A stretch of DNA of 64,000 nt from NCBI GenBank assembly GCA_965222345.1, contig CBDCTS010000007.1, positions 620,001 to 684,000 of the forward strand. The letters are read 5' to 3'. Both the position numbers and the translations under genes were made by a program. Origin of the DNA: JADFGZ01 sp965222345. GTDB lineage: Bacteria > Acidobacteriota > Terriglobia > 2-12-FULL-54-10. This document shows positions 56,241 to 64,000 of the stretch, piece by piece; within the stretch, counting starts at the first letter, position 1; every line of letters starts with the position of its first letter. Below the pieces are notes generated by a model. The model was not told the DNA's origin. It worked only from the letters and a program-made list of their open reading frames with translations, and searched no databases.

Positions 56241-57331
56241 GAGGGCACCTCACCGAAAAAGACAAGCACCACGGCCGTCACCACGACATTGGCCACTGCA
56301 ATCGGGAATAGCACCTTCCAGCCCAGGCTCATGAGTTGGTCGTAGCGGAACCGTGGCAGGGTCCAACGCAGTTGCATGAAGATAAAGCAAAAGATCAGGC
56401 CCTTGATTGAAAAGCTCGCCACTCCCAGCAGAACATAGACTAAATGGGGGACGGGCAGCTCTCCTCCCCAAGGAAAGTGGAAGCCGTCCGGCATGAGGTA
56501 GGGCACCTGCCACCCGCCGAAAAACAGTGTGGTCGAAATGCAGGCCACCATGATGGTCTCCAGAAAATCCGTGAGGAAGAACATCCCGAACTTCATTCCG
56601 CTGTACTCCACGAAGTACCCTATAATCTCCGACTCGCCTTCAGGAAGGTCAAAGGGAAGCCTCTTGGTTTCAGCCAAGGCCGCAGTCACGAAGACGACAA
56701 AGGCCACCGGCTGGGTGACGATGCCCCACAGAGGAAGCCAGCCGCCGATCATCCGCCCTTGGGCGCGCACCAGCTCAGCCAAGTCCATGGTCCCGTAAAC
56801 CATGATCACGCCGAGGACGGCGACGCCCAGTGCGATCTCATAGGAGATCATCTGAGCCGTGGCCCTTAACCCGCCCAGGATGGCGTAGTTGTTGCGTGAA
56901 GCAAAGCCCGCCAGGATCACGCCATAGACCCCCAAGGAAAGCATGGCAAAGATGTAGAGCAGTGCCGCGTTGATCTTGACGACTTGCAGTTCTATGACGC
57001 GATCCCCCAGGATGAGGCGGTCTCCAAAGGGGATGGCGGCAAAGGCCACCAGGGCGAAAAAAACCGAAAAAAAAGGGGCCAAGGCGTGGAGGGTCTTGTC
57101 CGCGCCGGCCGGGACGATATCCTCCTTGGTGAACATTTTGACCACGTCGGCGAGGCCGTGAAAGACCCCTAGCAACCGAAAGCCGAAGATGTCGGCGCGG
57201 TTGGCTCCGATCCGGTCCTGGATGAGGGCTGACTGCTTGCGCTCCACCCAGGTATGAAATCCCGCCAGGTTCAAAACCGCGAAAAAGACGATTCCCGCCA
57301 AAATGAGCTTGATGACCAGGACTTCCATCAT
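56231..57331 (-). CDS. nuoH: NADH-quinone oxidoreductase subunit H
   Basis: Membrane subunit at the quinone site of complex I, 366 residues and about eight helices. Typical signatures are FHTWVERKQSALIQDRIGANR near residue 25 and ETKRLPFDLPEGESEIIGYF, with the conserved acidic loop. The ATG at 57331 (AGAGGT upstream) overlaps the nuoG stop by four bases; the open frame further upstream belongs to another frame of nuoG. Confidence 0.95.
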   Translation of the reverse strand: MMEVLVIKLILAGIVFFAVLNLAGFHTWVERKQSALIQDRIGANRADIFGFRLLGVFHGLADVVKMFTKEDIVPAGADKTLHALAPFFSVFFALVAFAAIPFGDRLILGDRVIELQVVKINAALLYIFAMLSLGVYGVILAGFASRNNYAILGGLRATAQMISYEIALGVAVLGVIMVYGTMDLAELVRAQGRMIGGWLPLWGIVTQPVAFVVFVTAALAETKRLPFDLPEGESEIIGYFVEYSGMKFGMFFLTDFLETIMVACISTTLFFGGWQVPYLMPDGFHFPWGGELPVPHLVYVLLGVASFSIKGLIFCFIFMQLRWTLPRFRYDQLMSLGWKVLFPIAVANVVVTAVVLVFFGEVPSWP

Positions 57332-58956
57332 GGCGCAACCTCTCTTGGCGCGGACTTGGCTGTGCTCAGATCCGCCCCTTGCGCCCCGATCTTTTCGTAG
57401 CTTAATCTCTCGAACGACGCCAAGGCCTTGGCAAGCCCCCGGAAGATATCCTCCGGCCCTCGCCAATCGAGCGATAGGCCCAGCTTGCCGGCCAATTCCA
57501 GGAGGATGCGCCAGTCCGCACGGGAGTCCTGGAGTGGCGGAAAGGCGCTGCCGATGCGCTGGACCCGGCCGTGGCAATTGACGAAGGTGCCGTCCTTCTC
57601 CACATAGGCTGCGCTTGGCAGCACCCAATGGGCCAAAGGCACGGTCGAGTTTTCGTTCGTGCCTGAGAAGATCAAGAGACCTACCTTCTCCGGAAGCTCG
57701 CGGACATTCTTTTCGCCGAAGAGATCCACCAAGTCGTGCCCGAAGACCCACAGGGCGTCGAGGTTCCCGGCCAGTGCCTGGTCCACGATCTGCCCGGCCT
57801 CGAGTGCATCCGGACCGGCCAAGCCCAACAAGGTCGTCCCCATGGTGTTAGGGTTTTTATCCGCTTTAACAAGGAAGTCGTCACCAGACGCAGGCTTCTG
57901 CGGAACAGAGGCACTGACTTGGGCGCCCAGAGCGCGTTGAAAAATCTCCCGGATCAGAAAGAGTTCCTCGTTGCTGAGCTGGGCCGATGCGATCACCCCA
58001 ATCCGGGCGCCTTCCGGCGACTTGTCCAACTTTGCCAGGGCCGTTGAGATTGCAGTGATGGCTTGCTCCCAAGTTGCAGCCGCAGCATCGGCTGACGGTC
58101 CGCGTACCGTGGTCAGTCGTGCCTTATCGATCCAGCCGAGGCCGTAGCGGCCTTCATCGCACATCCACCATTGGTTGACATCCGGGTTGTAGCGGGGTTT
58201 GACGCGAACGACCCGAGCCCCTTCGTTCAGGTGGGGCCTGTCGAGTACGAAGTGCAGATCGATGTTGCATCCCTGACTGCAGCCGTTGCAGACCGTGGGG
58301 GCGCTGGAGAGGTACCAAACCCTGGCCTTGAAACGGAAGTCCCGCTCGGTCAGTGCGCCTACGGGACAGATATCCACCACGTTGGCCGAATATGGATTGT
58401 CGAGAACCTGGCCAGGGTAGATGCCTAGCTCGGCGTGATCCCCGCGATTGAAGATGCCGAACTCGCCGGTCTTGGTGATCTCGTCGGCGAAGCGCACGCA
58501 CCGGGAGCAGAGGATACAGCGTTCCTGGTCCAGCATTACATGCGGGCCGAGCGTCACCGTCTTGCGCTTCTTAACCTTGTGCTCCCTGAACCGTGGGTTA
58601 TAGAGCCCGAAGTTCAGGTAGAAATCCTGCAGGTCGCACTCGCCGGACTGGTCGCAGACCGGACAGTCGAGCGGGTGGTTGGCCAGGAGGAACTCCAACA
58701 CCGCCCGCCTGCCGGCTTCGGCTTTGTCGCTCTTGGTGTGCACAACCATCCCTTCGGTCACGGGTGTGTTGCAGGCGATCTGAAGCTTGGGGAACTTCTC
58801 CACCTCCACCAGGCAGATTCGGCAGTTGCCGGCGATAGAGAGTCCGGGGTGGTAGCAGTAGCGCGGAATGAAGATTCCCAGCGCCTCCGCGGCCTGGATG
58901 ACCTGGGTTCCCTGCGGGACGGATACTTCACGGCCATCGATGCTTAACCGAGGCAT
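57328..58956 (-). CDS. nuoG: NADH-quinone oxidoreductase subunit G
   Basis: Iron-sulfur subunit of the NADH module, 542 residues, shorter than the E. coli protein of about 900. Cluster ligands are present for [2Fe-2S] (CYHPGLSIAGNCRICLVEV), the His-ligated cluster (HPLDCPVCDQSGECDLQ) and a ferredoxin-type cluster (CILCSRCVRF), and a further cysteine set CNGCSQGCN. The C-terminal molybdopterin-oxidoreductase-like domain is shortened and probably holds no molybdenum. It overlaps the nuoEF gene by 13 bases. Confidence 0.94.
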   Translation of the reverse strand: MPRLSIDGREVSVPQGTQVIQAAEALGIFIPRYCYHPGLSIAGNCRICLVEVEKFPKLQIACNTPVTEGMVVHTKSDKAEAGRRAVLEFLLANHPLDCPVCDQSGECDLQDFYLNFGLYNPRFREHKVKKRKTVTLGPHVMLDQERCILCSRCVRFADEITKTGEFGIFNRGDHAELGIYPGQVLDNPYSANVVDICPVGALTERDFRFKARVWYLSSAPTVCNGCSQGCNIDLHFVLDRPHLNEGARVVRVKPRYNPDVNQWWMCDEGRYGLGWIDKARLTTVRGPSADAAAATWEQAITAISTALAKLDKSPEGARIGVIASAQLSNEELFLIREIFQRALGAQVSASVPQKPASGDDFLVKADKNPNTMGTTLLGLAGPDALEAGQIVDQALAGNLDALWVFGHDLVDLFGEKNVRELPEKVGLLIFSGTNENSTVPLAHWVLPSAAYVEKDGTFVNCHGRVQRIGSAFPPLQDSRADWRILLELAGKLGLSLDWRGPEDIFRGLAKALASFERLSYEKIGAQGADLSTAKSAPREVAP

Positions 58957-60743
58957 GTCGCGGCCTCCCTGCTACGGGCTTTGCGGCCAGTGCGGATTCC
59001 GGCCTCGAACTCGTCCCGGAATTTTGTGATGTAGGACTGGACCGGCCAGGCAGCCGCGTCCGCGAAAACGCAGATGGTCTTCCCTTCCATGTCTCCGGCG
59101 ATGGCGAGCAGATCGTCCAAGTCCTGAAGTTTTCCCCGCCCTTCGGCAATGCGACGCACGATGCGATGAATCCACCCAGTCCCCTCCCGGCAGGGTGAGC
59201 ACTGTCCGCAAGACTCGTCGGCGAAGAACCGGGCAGCGGACTCGAGAACCTCCATCATGCAGGCCGTCTCGTCGATGACGATCACGCCCCCGGACCCGGC
59301 CATGCTTCCGGCAGCACTGAGGGATTCAAAATCCATAGCAACATCGATCTCATCGGCTCTCAATATCTTTGCTGAGATGCCCCCGGGTATGACGCCTTTG
59401 AGCTTGTTGCCATTGCGCGTACCCCCGGCGCGCTGAATAAGATCACGCAAGGTCACGCCCACCGACACCTCATAGACGCCCGGCTGGACCACGTGCCCGC
59501 TCACGCAGAAGAGCCGTGTGCCGCCCTGACTGGCGGAACCTATGCCGGCGAAGCGTTCGGCTCCATTGCGCAAAATGAATGGGACACAGGCCAGGGTCTC
59601 CACATTGTTGACGATGGTAGGACACGAGAAGAGACCCGAAATAGCCGGGAATGGGGGCTTGAGCCTGGGGAAGCCCTTCCCTCCCTCCAGAGATGTCAGG
59701 AGCGCAGTCTCTTCGCCGCAAATATAGGCGCCGGCCCCACGGTGGATGACCACGTCCAGGTCAAAGCCGCTGCCTTGAATGTTCTTGCCAAGCCAACCCT
59801 GGCTATAGGCCTCCCCTATGGCCCGCTCTAATCGCTGAGCCGATCGGAAGTACTCGCCCCGAATATAGACATAGGCCTTATGACTGCCGATGGCATAGGC
59901 TGCGATCAGCATGCCTTCCAGGAGGGCGTGCGGGTCCCGCTCCATAATGTAGCGGTCCTTGAAGGTGCCGGGTTCACCCTCGTCTGCGTTGACCACCAGG
60001 TACTTTGGTTTAGTCGTTCCCTTGGGGACGAAGGACCACTTCCTGCCGGCTGGAAACCCGGCGCCGCCCAGACCGCGGAGCTTGGCGTTCGAGACCTCGC
60101 CAATCACCTGTTCCGGGGTCATGGAGGTTAGCGCTTTCCTGGCTGCGAGATATCCGTTGTTGGCGACATAGGTCTCGAACCAGGTCCCGGCTACATTTTT
60201 GAAGCGAGTGGACAGCACCGGCCCATCCGAGCAGATGTAAGGATCGGGCTCAGGGCTCGATTCCGGTTTCCCCGGCTCCAGCAGCGCGTCCCGCAGAATG
60301 GTGTCGATGGCCTCGCCCTTGAGAGGGCCGACGAAGCGTTCGTCGAGTTGGGCCATGGGCGCCATCTCGCAGGCGCACAAGCACTCCACCTCCGTCAAGG
60401 TGACTTCCCGGCCCGGCGTGGTCTCGCCCGGGCTGATCTGCAAGCTCTCTTTGATCCGGTCCAGCAGGTCCTGGCCTCCGCGCAACAGGCAGGGCAAGCT
60501 GGTGCAGACTCGCAGCTCGCGCCGGCCCACTGGTTTGGAGTGGAACATGTTGTAGAAGGAGACGACTTCGCGCATGTGGGAGACCGTCACGCCCAGGAGG
60601 CGGCCAACCCAGGCCTCTGATTCCGGGGAGACGTAGCCCTGGTTCTCCTGAACGAGCCACAGGAGAGGCAGCATGGCCGCCTTCGGATACTCGTAGCGGC
60701 GCAGAATCTCCTGAGCTTTGCCTTCCAGGTCTGCAAGGTTCAC
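58944..60743 (-). CDS. nuoEF: Fused NADH-quinone oxidoreductase subunits E and F
   Basis: One 599-residue frame holds both NADH-module subunits. Residues about 1-160 are NuoE, with [2Fe-2S] ligands CTSLPC and CLCAC. From about 175 it is NuoF, with the NADH/FMN motif GLRGLGGAGFPAGRKW, ADEGEPGTFKDR, GAGAYICGEETALL and the [4Fe-4S] ligands CGQCSPC. The linker PGKPESSPEPDPYI is Pro/Glu-rich. No stop or start separates the halves. It overlaps nuoD by four bases. Separate E and F genes are the rule in most bacteria, so the fusion is notable. Confidence 0.95.
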   Translation of the reverse strand: MNLADLEGKAQEILRRYEYPKAAMLPLLWLVQENQGYVSPESEAWVGRLLGVTVSHMREVVSFYNMFHSKPVGRRELRVCTSLPCLLRGGQDLLDRIKESLQISPGETTPGREVTLTEVECLCACEMAPMAQLDERFVGPLKGEAIDTILRDALLEPGKPESSPEPDPYICSDGPVLSTRFKNVAGTWFETYVANNGYLAARKALTSMTPEQVIGEVSNAKLRGLGGAGFPAGRKWSFVPKGTTKPKYLVVNADEGEPGTFKDRYIMERDPHALLEGMLIAAYAIGSHKAYVYIRGEYFRSAQRLERAIGEAYSQGWLGKNIQGSGFDLDVVIHRGAGAYICGEETALLTSLEGGKGFPRLKPPFPAISGLFSCPTIVNNVETLACVPFILRNGAERFAGIGSASQGGTRLFCVSGHVVQPGVYEVSVGVTLRDLIQRAGGTRNGNKLKGVIPGGISAKILRADEIDVAMDFESLSAAGSMAGSGGVIVIDETACMMEVLESAARFFADESCGQCSPCREGTGWIHRIVRRIAEGRGKLQDLDDLLAIAGDMEGKTICVFADAAAWPVQSYITKFRDEFEAGIRTGRKARSREAATCLG

Positions 60744-62107
60744 CGGTCGAGTTCTCCCCCGATCATGTTGACCGATCCGAAGGTGGGGACGATGTCGGCC
60801 ACCATGTCCCCGGTCAGGAGTTTAGACAGCGCCGACATGATCGCAAAACAGGGCGGACGAACCCGTACCCGGTAGGCGCAACCACTTCCGTCGCTCACCA
60901 CGTAGAATCCCAGCTCTCCGTTGGCCCCCTCCACCGGAAAGTAGACTTCTCCCTTTGGCGGTCGCACTCCGTGGCCGAACATGACCAGTTTGAACTGCTG
61001 CATGAGGCCCTCGATGTTGCCGTAGGTATCCTCTTTGGGAGGCAGGAACACCCGCTTTTCGTCTTTGGCGATGGACGCGTACTGGGCACGGCCCGATCCT
61101 TCCAGAGTTGGACAAGCCACGGCATTACTGCCTGAGATGGCAACGATGTTCCCGACTTTGGCAAGGTCGACCATTTCCGCGGCCGGGATGGGACGCCCTG
61201 TTTCCGGGTTGACTTGAACCGGGCCCGGCGGCATGTCGCCTAGCGCCTCCTCCACAATGCGCATGGATTGCTCCATCTCCTCCATGCGGACCAGATAACG
61301 ATCCATGTTGTCCCCGCGTGAACCGACCGGCACGTCGAATGACAACCGGTCATAGACGGCGTAGGGGCAATCCTTTCGCACGTCGTAGTCCGCGCCGGTA
61401 GAGCGTAGAAAAGGCCCCGTGATCCCGTAGGAGATGGCGTCTTCCGTCGAGATCACGCCGGTCCCGTTCATGCGGTCCACGAAGATGCGGTTGCGGGTCA
61501 GAAGCCCATCCGCCTCGGCCAGGACTTTGCGGGTCTCCTCAAAGGCCTTTCGGCACGGCTCGGCGAAATCCGAGGGAAGGTCTGCCTTCACTCCCCCCAC
61601 GCGGCAGTAGCTGACCGTCATGCGCGCCCCGGTTACCTTCTCGACAAGTTCCCAGAGATACTCCCGCGCCTTGATCATGTATAGGAAGACCGTAAAAGCT
61701 CCCAACTCCATGGCGGTCGCCCCCACGCAGGTCAGGTGGTCCGAGATCCGTGAAATCTCAGACAGGATCACTCTCACGTATTGGCAGCGCTCCGGGACCG
61801 AGATTCCCAGCAGTTTCTCCACAGCCATGCAGTAGCCCATGTTGTTGATGAGCGGGGAGACGTAGTTCAGCCGGTCGGTGTAGGGGATGACGCCGTTGTA
61901 GTCAACCACCTCCGACATCTTTTCAAAGCCCCGGTGGAGGTAACCGATCTCTACTTCAGCATCCTCGATCCGCTCCCCGTCCAGCTTGGCCACAAGGCAG
62001 ATGATTCCGTGCATCGCCGGGTGCGCCGGGCCGATGTTGAGCATCATTTCTCGAGTCTTGAGATCCGGAGAGTTGCTCTGTGTTGTGGGGTTCGTCTCCA
62101 TGGGCAT
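60740..62107 (-). CDS. nuoD: NADH-quinone oxidoreductase subunit D
   Basis: 49-kDa-type subunit lining the quinone pocket of complex I, 455 residues. Conserved blocks are LNIGPAHPAMHGI near residue 24, RGFEKMSEV, INNMGYCMAVEKLLGI, and the C-terminal SVNMIGGELDR. It carries a short extra N-terminus (METNPTTQSNSPD). It is two bases after nuoC and overlaps nuoEF. Confidence 0.95.
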   Translation of the reverse strand: MPMETNPTTQSNSPDLKTREMMLNIGPAHPAMHGIICLVAKLDGERIEDAEVEIGYLHRGFEKMSEVVDYNGVIPYTDRLNYVSPLINNMGYCMAVEKLLGISVPERCQYVRVILSEISRISDHLTCVGATAMELGAFTVFLYMIKAREYLWELVEKVTGARMTVSYCRVGGVKADLPSDFAEPCRKAFEETRKVLAEADGLLTRNRIFVDRMNGTGVISTEDAISYGITGPFLRSTGADYDVRKDCPYAVYDRLSFDVPVGSRGDNMDRYLVRMEEMEQSMRIVEEALGDMPPGPVQVNPETGRPIPAAEMVDLAKVGNIVAISGSNAVACPTLEGSGRAQYASIAKDEKRVFLPPKEDTYGNIEGLMQQFKLVMFGHGVRPPKGEVYFPVEGANGELGFYVVSDGSGCAYRVRVRPPCFAIMSALSKLLTGDMVADIVPTFGSVNMIGGELDR

Positions 62108-62109
62108 AG

Positions 62110-62691
62110 CTAATTCACCGGTCCGATCAGGGGCTGGCGCTTTTTGACGGGGTAGTCCTTGCGAAGCGGGTGGCCCTCAAACCCTTCGTACATCAGTATT
62201 CGCTTCAGGTCTGGATGCCCTCGAAAATTGATCCCGAACATGTCCCAGACCTCTCGCTCCAGCCAGTTCGCTCCGGCCCACAGGGAGGTCAGGGAATCCG
62301 TTTCGGCGGCGGCCTCCTCCACCGGAACCACCAGCCGCAGCCGGTGCTTGTGGGCCGTCGAGTAGAAGTGGCACACCACCGCGAAGCGCGATTCGCCCGG
62401 CGGTCCGGGCCACGGGTCCTCATCCGGAATCTGAAGCGAAGGGCTCACCGCCACGCCCGAGGAGGCGAAAAATGCCGGTGCGGGCCGCTTCCCAAACGCG
62501 GAGTAGTCCACGGCAGTGATGTCCATGAGGTAGTTCATTTGCAAGGCCGGGTCTTCCTTCAGATAACGCGCCACTTCCAGCAGGAACGTTCCACGCAGCA
62601 CCACGGTGGCGTCACCCCGGTAGCTGTGGGAAGCCGACACGGCGTCCGGGAAATGCTCCTGGACAGCCTTGATTAAGGAGGTGCTATTCAT
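62110..62691 (-). CDS. nuoC: NADH-quinone oxidoreductase subunit C
   Basis: 30-kDa-type subunit of the peripheral arm, 193 residues. Signatures are MDITAVDYSAFGKRP, LWAGANWLEREVWDMFGINF and the family ending RILMYEGFEGHPLRKDYPV. The ATG at 62691 overlaps the nuoB stop (ATGA). A longer open frame upstream is not needed. It is separate from nuoD, unlike the fused NuoCD of enterobacteria. Confidence 0.95.
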   Translation of the reverse strand: MNSTSLIKAVQEHFPDAVSASHSYRGDATVVLRGTFLLEVARYLKEDPALQMNYLMDITAVDYSAFGKRPAPAFFASSGVAVSPSLQIPDEDPWPGPPGESRFAVVCHFYSTAHKHRLRLVVPVEEAAAETDSLTSLWAGANWLEREVWDMFGINFRGHPDLKRILMYEGFEGHPLRKDYPVKKRQPLIGPVN

Positions 62692-63191
62692 CCTGGGAAC
62701 ATCTCCGGGCGAGGCTCGGGAGCGGGCCGATTTCCGGTTGTTTGACTGTCTTGGATTTTGTTCTGCAGCTTCATCAGGCCGTCCAGCACCATCTCCGGCC
62801 GCGGCGGGCATCCCGGTATGTAAACATCCACCGGCAGGATCGTGTCGATGCCCATCACGGTCGCGTAATTGTCATAAAAACCGCCCGTACAGGTGCAGAC
62901 TCCGAAAGCGACCACCCACTTGGGCTCGGCCATCTGCTCATAAATGCGCTTCAAGACGGGAGCCAGCTTGTGGCTGATCGTGCCCACGACGAAAAGCACG
63001 TCGGCCTGGCGCGGAGAAAATCTCGGCAGGCCTGCTCCGAAGCGGTCAACGTCGTAGTGAGAGCAAGCCGTTGCCATGTACTCCATTCCGCAGCACGCCG
63101 TCACGAAGGGATACTGGAAGATCGAGTACTTCCTGGCCCAGCCAATGGCCTCATTGAGGCGGCTGGTAAAAAACGATGTTTCTTTCGTCAT
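62688..63191 (-). CDS. nuoB: NADH-quinone oxidoreductase subunit B
   Basis: Carries the N2 [4Fe-4S] cluster next to the quinone site, 167 residues. Ligands are in TACCGMEYMA (adjacent cysteines), GVCTCTGGF and IPGCPPRPE. RFGAGLPRFSPRQADVLFVVG is conserved. One residue differs from the usual GSC(A/T) context, reading FGVCTCTGGF. It is one base after nuoA. Confidence 0.95.
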   Translation of the reverse strand: MTKETSFFTSRLNEAIGWARKYSIFQYPFVTACCGMEYMATACSHYDVDRFGAGLPRFSPRQADVLFVVGTISHKLAPVLKRIYEQMAEPKWVVAFGVCTCTGGFYDNYATVMGIDTILPVDVYIPGCPPRPEMVLDGLMKLQNKIQDSQTTGNRPAPEPRPEMFPG

Positions 63192-63192
63192 A

Positions 63193-63546
63193 TCACTTCC
63201 ACTCTAGGGCCCCGTTATCCCAGGCGTAAAAGAAGCCCACCATCAGGATGCCAAGAAAGACCCCTACCTCGACTAGGCCAATGACCCCCAGCGTGCGGTA
63301 GATCACAGCCCATGGATAAAGAAAAACAAGTTCGACGTCGAATAGGATGAACAGAATAGCGGTCAGGTAGAACTTGATTCCCAGTTTCCCCACCGGGAGG
63401 GAAAAGGGCTCCTTTCCGCACTCGAATGGCGCCAATTTTTCTGCTGTGGGATTCTTTTTCCCCAGCGTGGAGCTCAACACCACCATTGCGGCCGCGATAC
63501 CTCCGGCCAGCACAAAACTGACGGCAATCCCGATGTATTCGTTCAC
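63193..63546 (-). CDS. nuoA: NADH-quinone oxidoreductase subunit A
   Basis: Three-helix membrane subunit, 117 residues, with the conserved loop KLAPFECGKEPF between the first and second helices and LFDVELVFLYPWAV. The start is GTG at 63546. It lies 40 bases after the end of nuoN. Confidence 0.94.
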   Translation of the reverse strand: MNEYIGIAVSFVLAGGIAAAMVVLSSTLGKKNPTAEKLAPFECGKEPFSLPVGKLGIKFYLTAILFILFDVELVFLYPWAVIYRTLGVIGLVEVGVFLGILMVGFFYAWDNGALEWK

Positions 63547-63586
63547 AATTCGACAGCCTCAACAACAGTATACATAATTGTCGGCA

Positions 63587-64000
63587 CTAGGGCGACACCG
63601 CCCAGGGTGTGACGATGCCGGGCGAGATTCCGCCGATCAGCGTCACCAGAGCAGCCACCGTCAGGGCTGCAAACACAGCCACCGGGAGTCGTGAGGGTGC
63701 TGGCCCCTGCGGCTCCATCATGTACATATAGACGGCCACGCGCATGTAGAAGAATGCGGACACTACGCTGCAAGCCACGGCCAGTACCGCCAGCGGAACG
63801 TATCCCGCGCCCACTGCGCTGAGGATCACCACGAACTTGGCCGCGAATCCTGCCGTGGGAGGGATACCGGTCAGCGCCATGAGAAAAAGCAGCATGAGCA
63901 GCGCCGTTCCCGGCCGCTGCGCGGCAAGGCCCTTGTAGCCCTCCAGGGTCTCTCCTCGCTCACCCAGTGCGATGACCACGCCAAAAGCCCCCAGCGTCAT
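63587..64000 (-). CDS. nuoN: NADH-quinone oxidoreductase subunit N, 3' part (gene runs off the window)
   Basis: The C-terminal 137 residues of an antiporter-like complex I subunit. MTLGAFGVV at the window edge and LTGIPPTAGFAAKFVVI, a Lys-bearing helix, identify NuoN rather than NuoL or NuoM. The frame is open to base 64000, so the start is outside. nuoN usually ends a nuo cluster; here it precedes nuoA on the same strand, so the remaining subunits (J, K, L, M) may lie upstream of it, outside the window. Confidence 0.88.
   Translation of the reverse strand: MTLGAFGVVIALGERGETLEGYKGLAAQRPGTALLMLLFLMALTGIPPTAGFAAKFVVILSAVGAGYVPLAVLAVACSVVSAFFYMRVAVYMYMMEPQGPAPSRLPVAVFAALTVAALVTLIGGISPGIVTPWAVSP

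Overview
The window looks like a chromosomal piece of an acidobacterium, probably from the Bryobacter/Solibacter or Vicinamibacter side. This is inferred from gene content only: large Oar-like TonB-dependent receptors with an N-terminal carboxypeptidase-regulatory domain, a DUF1592/DUF1552/ankyrin gene triad, a relic of a Pkn-type kinase with a WD40-type tail, secreted PQQ and beta-propeller enzymes, and a NuoE-NuoF fusion. GTG starts are frequent and good Shine-Dalgarno (SD) sites mark most starts.

Layout. 0.1-3.2 kb: moeA, purA and trxA on the minus strand. 3.6-6.9 kb: transketolase, rpiB and a KdsC-like phosphatase on the plus strand. 6.9-8.35 kb: an intact insertion sequence with long inverted ends. 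8.7-20.4 kb: a TonB-dependent receptor followed by three paralogous secreted or membrane-anchored amidohydrolases (the third broken by a stop codon), an opposing haem/beta-propeller protein and a collapsed kinase relic. 20.5-28 kb: flavin reductase, SDR, then the DUF1592, DUF1552 and ankyrin genes. 28.2-30 kb: a two-TM potassium-channel/TrkA protein. 30.6-38.9 kb (minus): two DASS anion transporters, a UbiD-type decarboxylase, an NHL-type propeller gene broken by a stop codon, and an amidohydrolase-2 family gene. 39.2-45.1 kb (plus): an ATZ/TRZ-type deaminase, a three-subunit xanthine-dehydrogenase-family molybdenum hydroxylase and a cupin. 45.1-46.4 kb: a TauE/SafE exporter behind a cysteine-codon leader and terminator. 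47-54.9 kb: a second TonB-dependent receptor bracketed by repeats, an Nramp-like transporter, a SRAP/YedK protein and a PQQ dehydrogenase. 55.1 kb: tRNA-Leu(UAA). 55.6-64 kb (minus): nuoI, H, G, EF, D, C, B, A and the end of nuoN.

The middle of the window reads as an accessory catabolic region for carboxylated or N-containing ring compounds: outer-membrane receptors, periplasmic amidohydrolases, anion transporters, a decarboxylase, a deaminase, a molybdenum hydroxylase and a ring-cleavage-like cupin. moeA would supply molybdenum cofactor. The substrates cannot be read from the sequence.

The most unusual item is at 45.19-45.42 kb. A promoter is followed by a short open frame with the cysteine run CCCMCCC, then a strong intrinsic terminator, then the TauE/SafE gene. 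The leader can also form a 10-bp duplex with the 5' arm of that terminator. This is the architecture of a cysteine-sensing transcription attenuator controlling a sulfur-compound exporter. Other notable points are two genes interrupted by single in-frame stops, a one-base frameshift in a G-run of a receptor signal peptide, and a dispersed intergenic repeat family.
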